A stretch of 53,488 bases of DNA from Aquamicrobium defluvii (GTDB lineage Bacteria > Pseudomonadota > Alphaproteobacteria > Rhizobiales > Rhizobiaceae): NCBI RefSeq assembly GCF_004363725.1, contig NZ_SNZF01000027.1:1-53488 (forward strand). Reading direction: 5' to 3'. Under the pieces are notes generated by a model. It ran no database searches, was not told the origin of the DNA, and was given only the letters and a program-made list of their open reading frames with translations. The position numbers and the translations under genes are program-made. Positions 24,947-35,799 of the stretch are shown in pieces. The number at the start of each line of letters is the position of its first letter. Within the stretch, counting starts at the first letter, position 1.

Positions 24947-27439
24947 ATGATGAACCTTTCCGAATACCGCCGCACCGCCACCCGGCTCGCCGACTATCTG
25001 CCATGGGCCGCATTGGTCGGCTCGGGCGTCGTCTTGAACAAGGACGGCAGTTTTCAGAGGACGGCGAAGTTTCGCGGTCCCGATCTGGATTCCGCCGTCG
25101 CGGCCGAGCTGGTCGCCGTCGCCGGCCGCATCAACAACGCCGTGCGCCGTCTCGGCTCCGGCTGGAGCATCTTCGTCGAGGCGCAGCGCAGCGAGGCGGC
25201 GACCTATCCCGACAGCATCTTTCCCGATCCCGCGTCGGCGCTGGTCGATGCAGAGCGCAAGGCCGGTTTCGAGGAAGCGGGCGCGCATTTCGTGTCGGGC
25301 TATTTCCTGACCTTCCTCTGGCTGCCCCAGGCCGAGGAAGCCGCCCGCGCCGAAACATGGCTCTACGAGGGCCGCGAGAAAACGGGCGTGGACCCGTGGG
25401 AACTGCTGCGCGGCTTCATCGACCGCACAGACCGCGTGCTGGCGCTGCTCGACGGCTTCATGCCCGAATGCCGTTGGCTCGATAACGGCGCGACGCTGAC
25501 CTACCTCCATTCCACCATCTCGACCAACCGGCATCGCGTGCGCGTGCCAGAAGTGCCGATGCACCTCGACGCGCTGCTCGCCGACCAGCCGTTGACCGGC
25601 GGGCTGGAGCCGCGCCTTGGCGACGTGCATCTGCGCGTCCTGACCATCGTGGGATTCCCGACCGCGACGATGCCGGGCCTGCTCGACGAAATGAACCAGC
25701 TGCCGTTTCCCTACAGGTGGAGCACGCGCGCGATCCTGCTCGACAAGACCGATGCGACCCGGCTGCTGACCCGCATCCGCCGCCAATGGTTCGCCAAGCG
25801 CAAGAGCCTCGCCGCGATTCTGAAAGAGGTCATGACGAACGAGGCGTCCGCCCTCGTAGACACCGACGCCGCGAACAAGGCGCTCGACGCCGACATGGCG
25901 TTGCAGGAGCTTGGGGCGGATTTGGCGGGCATGGCCTATGTCACGGCCACCGTCACCGTATGGGATGCTGACCCGCGCATGGCCGATGAGAAGCTGCGCC
26001 TGGTCGAGAAGATCGTTCAGGGCCGCGACTTCACCGCCATGGCCGAGACGGTCAACGCCGTGGACGCTTGGCTCGGCTCGCTGCCGGGCCATGCCTACGC
26101 GAACGTGCGGCAACCGCCCGTCAGCACACTGAATCTCGCCCACATGATCCCGCTTTCAGCGGTGTGGGCGGGGCCGGAACGGGACGAGCATTTCGGCGAT
26201 GCTCCATTGCTTTACGCCAGGACCGAAGGCTCCACCCCGTTCCGGTTTTCTTTGCATGTCGGCGACGTGGGCCACACCCTCGTCGTCGGTCCGACCGGCG
26301 CGGGAAAGTCGGTGCTGCTGGCGCTCATGGCGCTCCAGTTCCGCCGCTACGAGCGAAGCCAAGTCTTCGCCTTCGACTTCGGCGGTTCGATCCGCGCCGC
26401 CGCCCTCGCCATGGGCGGGGACTGGCACGATCTGGGTGGCGGGCTGACAGAAGGGGCCGAGGCGTCGGTTTCGCTCCAGCCGCTCGCCCGCATCCACGAC
26501 ACCTATGAACGCGCATGGGCGGCGGACTGGATTGCCGCCATCCTCATGCGCGAAGGCATCGCCATCACGCCGGAGGTGAAGGAATATCTTTGGACGGCGC
26601 TGACTTTGCTCGCCTCGGCCCCGGTCGAAGAACGCACGATCACTGGCCTTGCGGTGCTGCTGCAATCCAACGATCTGAAACAGGCGCTCCGGCCGTTCTG
26701 CGTCGGCGGCGCTTATGGCCGGCTGCTCGACGCCGAAGCCGAACATCTCGGCTCGGCAGACGTGCAGGCGTTCGAGATCGAGGGCCTTGTCGGCACAGGC
26801 GCGGCCCCGGCCGTGCTCGCCTACCTGTTCCATCGCATCGGCGACCGGCTCGACGGGCGGCCGACGCTGCTCATCATCGACGAGGGTTGGCTTGCGCTGG
26901 ACGACGAGGGTTTCGCCGGCCAGCTCCGCGAATGGCTTAAAACGCTGCGCAAGAAAAACGCCAGCGTCATCTTCGCCACGCAAAGCCTGTCCGACATCGA
27001 CGGCAGCAACATCGCGCCCGCGATTATCGAGAGCTGCCCGACGCGGCTCCTGCTGCCGAACGAGCGCGCCATCGAGCCGCAGATTACCGCGATCTATAGG
27101 CGGTTCGGATTGAATGACAGGCAGATCGAAATCCTCGCAAGGGCTACGCCCAAGCGGGATTATTACTGCCAAAGCCGCAGGGGCAATCGCCTGTTCGAGT
27201 TGGGCCTGTCCGAAGTCGGCCTCGCGCTCTGCGCCGCATCCGCCAAATCCGACCAGACCCTCATTACGCAGATCGTCACTGAGGCCGGCCGCGACGGCTT
27301 CCTCGCCGCATGGCTGCGCGAGCGCGGCGTCGATTGGGCGGCCGACCTGATTCCCAACCTCACCAATCTTGCCGACCGGCCGGAAACCGCCGCGCCGGCC
27401 CGGCTCGATACCCACCCCACACAGGAGATTCTTCCATGA
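24947..27439 (+). CDS. trbE: Conjugation ATPase TrbE (VirB4-like)
   Basis: The 830-residue VirB4 family ATPase energises pilus assembly and transfer. Walker A GPTGAGKS lies near residue 450, Walker B TLLIIDEGWLALDD near 645, and the later block VIFATQSLSDI is also conserved. The N-terminal half is the VirB4 domain that contacts TrbD. Two ATG codons in a row are possible starts; the first is listed. The stop overlaps the trbJ start (ATGA). The gene is intact, and its size is typical. Confidence 0.95.
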   Translation: MMNLSEYRRTATRLADYLPWAALVGSGVVLNKDGSFQRTAKFRGPDLDSAVAAELVAVAGRINNAVRRLGSGWSIFVEAQRSEAATYPDSIFPDPASALVDAERKAGFEEAGAHFVSGYFLTFLWLPQAEEAARAETWLYEGREKTGVDPWELLRGFIDRTDRVLALLDGFMPECRWLDNGATLTYLHSTISTNRHRVRVPEVPMHLDALLADQPLTGGLEPRLGDVHLRVLTIVGFPTATMPGLLDEMNQLPFPYRWSTRAILLDKTDATRLLTRIRRQWFAKRKSLAAILKEVMTNEASALVDTDAANKALDADMALQELGADLAGMAYVTATVTVWDADPRMADEKLRLVEKIVQGRDFTAMAETVNAVDAWLGSLPGHAYANVRQPPVSTLNLAHMIPLSAVWAGPERDEHFGDAPLLYARTEGSTPFRFSLHVGDVGHTLVVGPTGAGKSVLLALMALQFRRYERSQVFAFDFGGSIRAAALAMGGDWHDLGGGLTEGAEASVSLQPLARIHDTYERAWAADWIAAILMREGIAITPEVKEYLWTALTLLASAPVEERTITGLAVLLQSNDLKQALRPFCVGGAYGRLLDAEAEHLGSADVQAFEIEGLVGTGAAPAVLAYLFHRIGDRLDGRPTLLIIDEGWLALDDEGFAGQLREWLKTLRKKNASVIFATQSLSDIDGSNIAPAIIESCPTRLLLPNERAIEPQITAIYRRFGLNDRQIEILARATPKRDYYCQSRRGNRLFELGLSEVGLALCAASAKSDQTLITQIVTEAGRDGFLAAWLRERGVDWAADLIPNLTNLADRPETAAPARLDTHPTQEILP

Positions 27440-28212
27440 CCTATCCCAGGATCGTCGGGGCCTCGGCCCTTGCGCTGGCGCTCGCCGTTCCGGTCGCGCT
27501 TTCGCCCATGCTGGCAAGCCCGGCCCATGCGCAATTCGGTTTCGGCCGCATAGTCTATGACCCGAGCAACTACGCGCAAAACCTGCTCACCGCCGCGCGC
27601 ACGCTGGAGCAGATCAACAACCAGATTCAGAGTCTCCAGAACGAAGCGCAGATGCTCATCAATCAGGCCCGCAATCTGGCGAGCCTGCCGCATTCGTCGC
27701 TCCAGCAGCTCCAGCAGAGCGTCCAGCGCACGCAGCAGCTTCTCGGGCAGGCACAGAACATCGCCTTCGAGGTCGGCCAGATCGATCAGGCGTTCCAGCA
27801 GCAATATGGCAATGTCTCGCTTTCGGCGACCGACGCCCAGCTTGTCGCCGATGCGCGCAGCCGGTGGGAGAACACGGTCGGCGGCTTGCAAGACGCGATG
27901 CGCGTTCAGGCGGGGGCGGTCGGCAATATCGACAGCAACCGCGCCGAGATGGCCGAATTGGTCGGCCAGAGCCAAGGCGCGACCGGCGCATTGCAGGCGA
28001 CGCAGGCCGGCAACCAGCTCCTTGCCCTCCAGTCGCAGCAGCTTTCCGACCTGATCGCGGTCATCTCGGCCAATGGCCGGGCGGACGCGCTCACCGAGGC
28101 CGAGCGCGCGACCGCCGCCGAACAAGGCCGCATCCAGCGCGAGCGGTTTCTGACGCCCGGCACCGGCTATCAGCCGGGCAACGCGCAGATGTTCAACAAC
28201 GGCAACAACTGA
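27436..28212 (+). CDS. trbJ: TrbJ (VirB5-like) pilus-associated protein
   Basis: The 258-residue protein has a signal peptide ending at AHAQ (about residue 36), then a long alpha-helical region rich in Q and N (TLEQINNQIQSLQNEAQ), typical of TrbJ and VirB5, the minor tip component of the pilus. The tail ends in asparagine- and glycine-rich residues. The start codon shares four bases with the trbE stop and is preceded by CAGGAGA. It lies in the conserved trbE-J-K-L order. Confidence 0.92.
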   Translation: MTYPRIVGASALALALAVPVALSPMLASPAHAQFGFGRIVYDPSNYAQNLLTAARTLEQINNQIQSLQNEAQMLINQARNLASLPHSSLQQLQQSVQRTQQLLGQAQNIAFEVGQIDQAFQQQYGNVSLSATDAQLVADARSRWENTVGGLQDAMRVQAGAVGNIDSNRAEMAELVGQSQGATGALQATQAGNQLLALQSQQLSDLIAVISANGRADALTEAERATAAEQGRIQRERFLTPGTGYQPGNAQMFNNGNN

Positions 28213-28226
28213 CGGGAGGGCGCGGC

Positions 28227-28493
28227 ATGGACGGCAAGATGCTGGCCCGGCTCGGGGCCGTGGTGTTCATCGCCATTGCCTTGACAGTGACCGCAATAGA
28301 CATGGCGCGGAAGGACGAGCCTTCCGCGCCACCCTCTGCGCCGGCCTTCCAGCCCCCGGCCGATCCGCTCCGCGAAACCCTGCGCCGCTGCCAGCAGCTC
28401 GGCGAGGCGGCGGCGAGTGACACCGGCTGCCTCGCCGCATGGGCGCAATCCCGCGACCGCTTCCTCGGTCGTGACCGCAGCGAGGCGCGCTGA
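28227..28493 (+). CDS. trbK: Putative entry-exclusion protein TrbK-alt
   Basis: The 88-residue protein has one N-terminal membrane helix (about residues 6-25), a proline-rich linker (SAPPSAPAFQPPADP) and a cysteine-containing helical end (LRRCQQLGE, DTGCLAAW). That pattern and its position between trbJ and trbL match TrbK-alt proteins, proposed to block entry of a second copy of the element. The ATG follows CGGGAGGG. Two cysteines in the end region could form a disulfide outside the membrane. Confidence 0.82.
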   Translation: MDGKMLARLGAVVFIAIALTVTAIDMARKDEPSAPPSAPAFQPPADPLRETLRRCQQLGEAAASDTGCLAAWAQSRDRFLGRDRSEAR

Positions 28494-28495
28494 CC

Positions 28496-29857
28496 ATGGG
28501 CAACACGGGCGTCATCGACAATTTTCTCGGCGTATTTACCTCCTACATCGACTCGGGGTTCGGCCTGCTCGGCGGCGAGGTCGCCTTCATCGCCACCACA
28601 CTCATCGTCATCGACGTGACGCTCGCCGCGCTCTTTTGGGCATGGGGCGCGGATGACGACATCATCGCCCGGCTGGTCAAGAAGACGCTGTTCATCGGCG
28701 TCTTCGCCTACATCATCGGCAATTGGAACAACCTCGCCCGCATCGTCTTCGAGAGCTTCGCCGGCCTCGGCCTCATGGCATCGGGGACGAGCTTTTCCGT
28801 CACCGATCTGATGCGGCCGGGCCGCGTGGCGCAGACCGGCCTCGACGCCGGCCGCCCGCTGCTCGATTCCATTTCCGACCTGATGGGCTGGATCGCCTTT
28901 TTCGAGAATTTCATCCAGATCGCGTGCCTGCTGTTCGCATGGGCGCTGGTGGTGCTGGCGTTCTTCATACTCGCCATCCAGCTTTTCGTCACCCTGATCG
29001 AGTTCAAGCTGACCACGCTCGCCGGCTTCGTCCTGATCCCCTTCGGCCTGTTCGGTAAGACCGCCTTCATGGCCGAAAAGGTGCTCGGCAACGTGGTGTC
29101 GTCCGGCATCAAGGTCTTGGTCCTCGCCGTCATCATCGGCATCGGCAGCACCTTGTTCAGCCAATTCACGGCCGGTTTCGGCGGGGCAACTCCGACCATC
29201 GACGACGCCATGGCGATTGTGCTCGCCGCGCTATCGCTGCTCGGCCTCGGCATCTTCGGCCCCGGCATCGCCAACGGTATCGTCTCGGGCGGCCCGCAGC
29301 TTGGCGCGGGCGCAGCCGTGGGAACCGGGCTTGCGGTCGCAGGTGCAGGCGTCGCCGCTGGCGGCGGGGCCATGCTCGCCGCCAAAGGTGGTGCTGCCGC
29401 CCTGTCCGGTGGGGCCGCGGCCGTCCGCGGCGGCGCGACGGCCGCGGGCGCGGCAACCGCAGCCTATAGCGTCGGTGCGCTCGGCCAGTCCGGCGCGGCC
29501 GGTGTCGCCTCCGGCCTCGGCGGCGTAGCGCGTGCCGCAGGATCGGCGGCTATCTCGCCCCTGAAACGCGCTGCATCGAAGGCCACCGAAAGCGTCAAAT
29601 CCAGCTTTTCAGATGGCGCACGCGCGGCCTTTGGCGTGACCGGCGGTTCTTCCATCGCAGGCACGGTCGGCGGCGCAAGCGCCGCCTCAGCCGCAGCGCC
29701 GTCTGGCCCGGCTGGCAGCCCTCCCGCTTGGGCGCAGCGGATGCGGCGCTCGCAGGCCATGAATCACGGCACGACCATGGCCGCCCATGCGGTGCGCTCC
29801 GGCGACAGCCACGGCTCCGGTTCCTCCATCAACCTTTCCGAAAGTGACCGCTCATGA
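28496..29857 (+). CDS. trbL: TrbL (VirB6-like) polytopic membrane protein
   Basis: The 453-residue protein has about six to eight hydrophobic segments in residues 20-275, with the conserved IDSGFGLLGGEVAF start and FILAIQLFVTLIEFKLTTLA. A long alanine- and glycine-rich tail follows and ends in serine-rich sequence. TrbL forms part of the inner-membrane pore. The start is three bases after the trbK stop and its end overlaps trbF. The low-complexity tail is common in this family. Confidence 0.93.
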   Translation: MGNTGVIDNFLGVFTSYIDSGFGLLGGEVAFIATTLIVIDVTLAALFWAWGADDDIIARLVKKTLFIGVFAYIIGNWNNLARIVFESFAGLGLMASGTSFSVTDLMRPGRVAQTGLDAGRPLLDSISDLMGWIAFFENFIQIACLLFAWALVVLAFFILAIQLFVTLIEFKLTTLAGFVLIPFGLFGKTAFMAEKVLGNVVSSGIKVLVLAVIIGIGSTLFSQFTAGFGGATPTIDDAMAIVLAALSLLGLGIFGPGIANGIVSGGPQLGAGAAVGTGLAVAGAGVAAGGGAMLAAKGGAAALSGGAAAVRGGATAAGAATAAYSVGALGQSGAAGVASGLGGVARAAGSAAISPLKRAASKATESVKSSFSDGARAAFGVTGGSSIAGTVGGASAASAAAPSGPAGSPPAWAQRMRRSQAMNHGTTMAAHAVRSGDSHGSGSSINLSESDRS

Positions 29858-30543
29858 GCATCTTCAAACGACCAGCAACCCATTACGGCAAGACGCCGGA
29901 ACCCGAGACGCCTTATCAGAAGGCCGCGCAAGTGTGGGACGAGCGTATCGGTTCGGCCCGCGTGCAGGCGCGGAACTGGCGGCTCATGGCCTTCGGCTCG
30001 CTGATCCTGTCTGCCGGCTTCGCCTCGGCGCTGGTCTGGCAGTCCGCACGCGGGACCGTGGTGCCGTGGGTGGTGCAAGTGGACAATCTCGGTCAGGCAC
30101 AGACCGTCGCGCCTGCGAACGCCGACTATCGGCCGACCGATCCGCAGATTGCTTTCCATCTCGGCCGCTTCATCGAACAGGTCCGCGCGATCCCGGCCGA
30201 CGCGATCATTGTCCGCCAGAACTGGCTTCGCGCCTATGAATGGACCACGGATCGCGGCGCGGCGGCATTGAACGATTACGCCCGCGCCAATGACCCTTTC
30301 ACCAAGGTCGGCCGCCAGCAGATCGCCGTCGAGGTATCGAGCGTTATCCGGGCATCTCCCAACAGCTTCCGCGTCGCGTGGACGGAAAGGCACTTCGAGA
30401 ACGGTCAGCTTTCCACGACCGAACGATGGACGGCCATCCTCACCATCGTCATCCAGCCGCCGCGCGACGCCGAGCGCCTGCGCGCCAATCCGCTCGGCAT
30501 CTACGTCAATGCAATTTCGTGGTCGCGGGAGATGAGCCAATGA
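29854..30543 (+). CDS. trbF: TrbF (VirB8-like) assembly protein
   Basis: The 229-residue protein has a cytoplasmic N-terminus with TPYQKAAQVWDERIGSA, one membrane helix (about 43-66) and a VirB8-type periplasmic domain with TERWTAILTIVIQPPRDAE. VirB8 proteins nucleate assembly of the inner-membrane complex. It overlaps trbL at its start and trbG at its end (ATGA in both). The length and order are as expected. Confidence 0.93.
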   Translation: MSIFKRPATHYGKTPEPETPYQKAAQVWDERIGSARVQARNWRLMAFGSLILSAGFASALVWQSARGTVVPWVVQVDNLGQAQTVAPANADYRPTDPQIAFHLGRFIEQVRAIPADAIIVRQNWLRAYEWTTDRGAAALNDYARANDPFTKVGRQQIAVEVSSVIRASPNSFRVAWTERHFENGQLSTTERWTAILTIVIQPPRDAERLRANPLGIYVNAISWSREMSQ

Positions 30544-31538
30544 GAACGATCACCCGCACCCCGGCAATCGCGGCCGTGATGCTTTCGGCAACCATGCTCG
30601 CAGGCTGCGTCACCAACCGGACGCCGCAATTCAGCTACGACGCCAGCGTGCCGCCGCTGCCGACCGTGCAGGCGACGGCAACCGACAACACGCCCCGGCC
30701 GCTGCATGTGCCCCCGGCATGGACCGTGGCGCGCGGCGGCACCGCCGCAGGCACGCCGACCGGCCGCGTCGAGAACGCCAACGCAGCCGCCCGCGTCGAG
30801 CCGCGCCGCGAAGGCTACTATAACGCCATCCAGATATATCCGTGGTCGGAAGGCGCGCTCTATCAGGTCTATGCCGCAGTCGGGCAGATCACGACCATTG
30901 CGCTGGAGCCGGGCGAGAGCCTGACAGGCGCGGGGCCGATCGCGGCCGGCGACACCGCCCGCTGGATCATCGGCGACACCGAGAGCGGCAGCGGTGCGAA
31001 CCGCCGTGTCCATATCCTCGTGAAGCCCACGCGCCCGGACATTTCCACCAACCTTGTCGTCACCACCGACCGGCGCACCTACATGCTCGAGCTGCGCGCG
31101 CGGGAATCACTCTACATGCCTTCCGTCGCATGGTCCTATCCCGCAACGCCCGGCCAGCGCCGCGCCGTTCCGGTCGCGCCGATCATTCCGGCCGAGGCGG
31201 CGCGAAACTATCGCTACGGTTTGCAGGTGCAGGGCGACAGCCCGCCATGGCGGCCGGTTTCGGTCTTCGACGATGGACGCCGCGTCTATGTCGTCTTCCC
31301 GGCAGGGATCGTGCAGGGCGAAATGCCGCCGATCTTCGTGCTCGGATCGAACGGCGAGCCGCAAATCGTCAATTCCCGCATCCACCAGAACGTCCTGATC
31401 GTTGACCGCCTGTTCGGCGCGGCCGAGCTGCGCCTTGGCAGCGGCAACCGCCAGCAGATCGTCAGGATCGTCCGCACCAACCCGACGCAGGCCGCAGCAG
31501 ACCCAGCCAGCACGACCACGGGAGGATCGTCCTCATGA
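30540..31538 (+). CDS. trbG: TrbG (VirB9-like) outer-membrane complex lipoprotein
   Basis: The 332-residue protein has a lipobox LAGC with Cys23, so it is probably a lipoprotein. It contains the VirB9/CagX region with YNAIQIYPWSEGALYQVY, then TTDRRTYMLELRARE and RLFGAAELRLG near the end. It forms the outer-membrane ring with TrbI. I start it at the ATG 30540, which overlaps the trbF stop; the longer frame upstream lies inside trbF. The stop overlaps trbI. Confidence 0.93.
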   Translation: MRTITRTPAIAAVMLSATMLAGCVTNRTPQFSYDASVPPLPTVQATATDNTPRPLHVPPAWTVARGGTAAGTPTGRVENANAAARVEPRREGYYNAIQIYPWSEGALYQVYAAVGQITTIALEPGESLTGAGPIAAGDTARWIIGDTESGSGANRRVHILVKPTRPDISTNLVVTTDRRTYMLELRARESLYMPSVAWSYPATPGQRRAVPVAPIIPAEAARNYRYGLQVQGDSPPWRPVSVFDDGRRVYVVFPAGIVQGEMPPIFVLGSNGEPQIVNSRIHQNVLIVDRLFGAAELRLGSGNRQQIVRIVRTNPTQAAADPASTTTGGSSS

Positions 31539-32662
31539 GCGATACCGACACCGCAGCCCCCATGCGGCTGCGCGCCGAGCCGCCCCGAGTCACCCGCCTG
31601 TCCCGCAAGATGCTGGCAGGCGTCGGAGCCGTCGCACTTCTCGGCATCGGCGGCGCGCTGATCTATGCGCTCCAGACCCGCGATGCAGGACCGGGAGGTG
31701 ACGAACTCTATTCGACCGAGAACCGACCCACGGCGGACGGCTTGTCCGGCCTGCCGCGCGACTATACCGGCCCTGTCTTGGGGCCGGCGCTGCCGGGCGA
31801 CCTCGGCCGTCCGATCCTCGACGCGCAGAACCGGGGGCAGCCCGTCGCCACGCCGGCCATCACGACGCTCGCCGTCGATCCCGAAGAAGAACGCCGCAGG
31901 GCCGAGGAAGAAGCCGCGCGCTTGAGCAACGTCTTTTTCCAGTCCGGCCCGCGCACGGGAGCGCCGGCAGGAACGGCCATTCCCGGCCATGCCGGGCTTG
32001 GCCTCGGCGGGCAGCCCGCGACACAGGATCGCCACGCGGCGTTTCTCAACGGGCCGGTGGATCGGCAGACCGTCGCGCCGGATCGTGTCGCGCCGCCGGC
32101 CTCGCCCTGGATACTTCAGGCCGGGGCCGTGATCCCGGCCGCGCTCATCACCGGCATCCGTTCCGATCTGCCCGGCCAGATCACCGCGCAGGTGACGGAG
32201 AACGTCTATGACAGCCCAACCGGCTCGCTGCTCCTGATCCCGCAGGGAACGCGCATTATCGGTCAATACGATGATGGCGTGACCTTCGGCCAGCGCAGGG
32301 TGCTCTTGGTCTGGAACCGCCTGATCCTGCCGGGCGGCCGTTCCATCGTTCTGGAGCGCCTGCCGGGTGCGGACGCCAGCGGCTATGCAGGGCTTGAGGA
32401 TGGCGTCGATTATCACTGGTGGGATCTGATGAAGGCGGCTGGCCTCTCCACGCTGCTCGCGGTCGGCACGGAGCTGGCGACCAGCGACGAGGATCGGATG
32501 ATCCGGGCCATCCGCGACGGGGCGCAGAATACCGTCAATCAGGCAGGCCAGCAGATCGTCCAGCGCCAGTTGCAGGTCGCGCCCACGCTTACCATCCGGC
32601 CCGGCTTCCCGGTCAGGATCATCGTCACCCGCGATCTTGTGTTCGGGGCGGCAGGAGGTTGA
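31535..32662 (+). CDS. trbI: TrbI (VirB10-like) channel protein
   Basis: The 375-residue protein has a short cytoplasmic part, one membrane helix (about 27-46), a proline- and charge-rich linker with an EEERRRAEEEAARL helix, and the VirB10 C-terminal beta barrel with LQAGAVIPAALITGIRSDLP and GTRIIGQYDDGV. It spans both membranes and links energy to the outer channel. It overlaps trbG and is followed after two bases by the DUF2274 gene. Confidence 0.95.
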   Translation: MSDTDTAAPMRLRAEPPRVTRLSRKMLAGVGAVALLGIGGALIYALQTRDAGPGGDELYSTENRPTADGLSGLPRDYTGPVLGPALPGDLGRPILDAQNRGQPVATPAITTLAVDPEEERRRAEEEAARLSNVFFQSGPRTGAPAGTAIPGHAGLGLGGQPATQDRHAAFLNGPVDRQTVAPDRVAPPASPWILQAGAVIPAALITGIRSDLPGQITAQVTENVYDSPTGSLLLIPQGTRIIGQYDDGVTFGQRRVLLVWNRLILPGGRSIVLERLPGADASGYAGLEDGVDYHWWDLMKAAGLSTLLAVGTELATSDEDRMIRAIRDGAQNTVNQAGQQIVQRQLQVAPTLTIRPGFPVRIIVTRDLVFGAAGG

Positions 32663-32664
32663 CC

Positions 32665-32895
32665 ATGACAAAACTGAAACTTGGCCCGCTGCCCGACGAC
32701 AAGCCCGTGAAGGTCACGGTGGAGCTGACCGCGCCGCTTCACCGCGATCTGGTCGCCTATGCCGAGGTGCTGGCGCGCGAGACGGGCCAGCCCGTCGCCG
32801 ATCCCGTCAGGCTCATCGTGCCCATGCTGGAGCGGTTCATCGCCACGGATCGCGGGTTCGCCAAGGCACGGCGAGCCGTCGCCCGACGGCGTTAG
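32665..32895 (+). CDS. DUF2274 domain protein
   Basis: The 76-residue protein begins MTKLKLGPLPDDKPVKVTVE and contains LHRDLVAYAEVLARETGQP, the DUF2274 pattern that resembles a ribbon-helix-helix DNA-binding fold. It is the usual last gene after trbI in alphaproteobacterial Trb operons and may autoregulate them. A GCAGGAGG ribosome site lies just before the ATG. No clear terminator follows; the next 240 bp are A/T-richer and lead to the convergent ftsH gene. Confidence 0.87.
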   Translation: MTKLKLGPLPDDKPVKVTVELTAPLHRDLVAYAEVLARETGQPVADPVRLIVPMLERFIATDRGFAKARRAVARRR

Positions 32896-33133
32896 GATCG
32901 TGGCGAGCGAATCAACATCACAGAATTGGCAATCGAACGAAACAACACGAGGGTTAAAGATTATTCGGTTGCAGCTCCGGCGACGAGAGCTCGCCTGCCG
33001 ATTAAAACTAGACATTTCGAAGCTTCTGTGTAGCGTATTTTTAACCAGATTCTCCCCAATTTACAGACGCCCAAAAAGAAATGATATCTTCGTCGAAAAG
33101 ACAGTCGCAATAGATAATCAAACTTTCCTCAGA

Positions 33134-34963
<1,830 letters not shown>

Positions 34964-35038
34964 TCTCTATCGCCATGCATCTGCGTGGGGCACGCCGCCC
35001 CTACCGACATCACTTTAGCCAGACCACCCTGTCCTCGT

Positions 35039-35052
35039 TTGAGGCAGATCAA
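35039..35052. promoter_or_regulatory. FNR/FixK-like box upstream of ftsH
   Basis: TTGAG-GCAG-ATCAA differs by one base from the consensus TTGAT-N4-ATCAA bound by FNR and FixK regulators. It lies about 80 bp before the ftsH start. One-mismatch sites also arise by chance, so this is tentative. Confidence 0.3.
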
Positions 35053-35059
35053 CGTGAAA

Positions 35060-35080
35060 GGGCCCGGCAGAGCCGGGCCC
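35060..35080 (-). terminator. Terminator after the SPW-repeat gene
   Basis: A perfect nine-base-pair stem GGGCCCGGC/GCCGGGCCC with an AGA loop lies six bases past the stop of the minus-strand SPW gene. It is followed on that strand by CTTT. It separates that gene from ftsH. Confidence 0.65.
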
Positions 35081-35085
35081 CTCGG

Positions 35086-35445
35086 TCAGGCCGTTGAGAA
35101 CGGTTTGTCGGAGCCTTTCCAAAGGCTGTAGCCCGCAGCAGCAGCCACGATCAGGCCGACGACGACATGGGAGATCGTCGCGCTGCTGTTGGTCGAGAAT
35201 GGCAACACCCATGGCGCCGCGACCGACCAGACGCCTAATGCCGTGTTAACCCACTGTTGCCATTCGCTGAACGCGAACAGCGCAATGCATGCAACAACGG
35301 CGATCGCCGCTCCTACAAGCCATGCGTTCCAGGCCGCAGTCGTTAGAGCCGCATAACCCAGAATCCATGGCGTTATGGCCAGTCCGAGGCCGGCGGCAAT
35401 ATTCACAACATCAAAGGCAGAGCGGTTTTCGAATGTCTTCATCAT
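35086..35445 (-). CDS. SPW-repeat family small membrane protein
   Basis: The 119-residue protein has about four hydrophobic segments and the paired pattern LAITPWILGYA and SVAAPWVLPF, characteristic of the SPW repeat family (two S/TPW-containing halves). Its role is unknown. Such proteins often occur with stress genes, which matches the setting here between the omega-like gene and ftsH. The start follows AAGGAGGAAAACG on the minus strand. A terminator follows immediately. Confidence 0.85.
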   Translation of the reverse strand: MMKTFENRSAFDVVNIAAGLGLAITPWILGYAALTTAAWNAWLVGAAIAVVACIALFAFSEWQQWVNTALGVWSVAAPWVLPFSTNSSATISHVVVGLIVAAAAGYSLWKGSDKPFSTA

Positions 35446-35475
35446 CGTTTTCCTCCTTTCCGGTTTGATGCGTCG

Positions 35476-35790
35476 TCAATGAGCGGTCCGCCTGTCGGGC
35501 GGAACGCAGGTGCCGGTGTCACGAGATGGGAAGCCGGCACCCAACTGCTGATGTGGGGCGCGCAGACGCCCCACAGGCTGCTGTCCGATACGGAACGGAG
35601 CAAGCTCCGCATCGGTGAAAGCACCCGCAGCAATCTCATGCAGCGCAAGATCCTGCGTTGTCATTCCTTCCAGCGCCAGTCGAGGCTCATCGCCCCGCCT
35701 CAGCGCTCTACAACGCATGGCCCCTGCGAGAGCCAGCCCGAACCTGTTAGGCAGAACCTTTTGTGCATCGATCGTGACAAATGGATCCAT
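35476..35790 (-). CDS. RNA polymerase omega-subunit-like protein
   Basis: The 104-residue protein resembles RpoZ in its core: VLPNRFGLALAGAMRCRAL, then a glycine turn and LALHEIAAGAF. The omega subunit helps assemble RNA polymerase and takes part in ppGpp control. The true rpoZ should be elsewhere on the chromosome, so this is a diverged extra copy carried with heat-shock genes. It starts nine bases after the NDUFS4-like gene stop, with a GAGGTGA ribosome site, so the two are co-transcribed. The C-terminal third is unlike RpoZ. The family call is moderate. Confidence 0.6.
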   Translation of the reverse strand: MDPFVTIDAQKVLPNRFGLALAGAMRCRALRRGDEPRLALEGMTTQDLALHEIAAGAFTDAELAPFRIGQQPVGRLRAPHQQLGAGFPSRDTGTCVPPDRRTAH

Positions 35791-35799
35791 GGAATCACC

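Noticed and set aside
24764..26143. 459-residue minus-strand frame opposite trbE
   Set aside because: It is antisense to a certain VirB4 gene, with no family match.
31286..32671. 461-residue minus-strand frame opposite trbI
   Set aside because: It is a shadow of trbI, which has clear VirB10 features.
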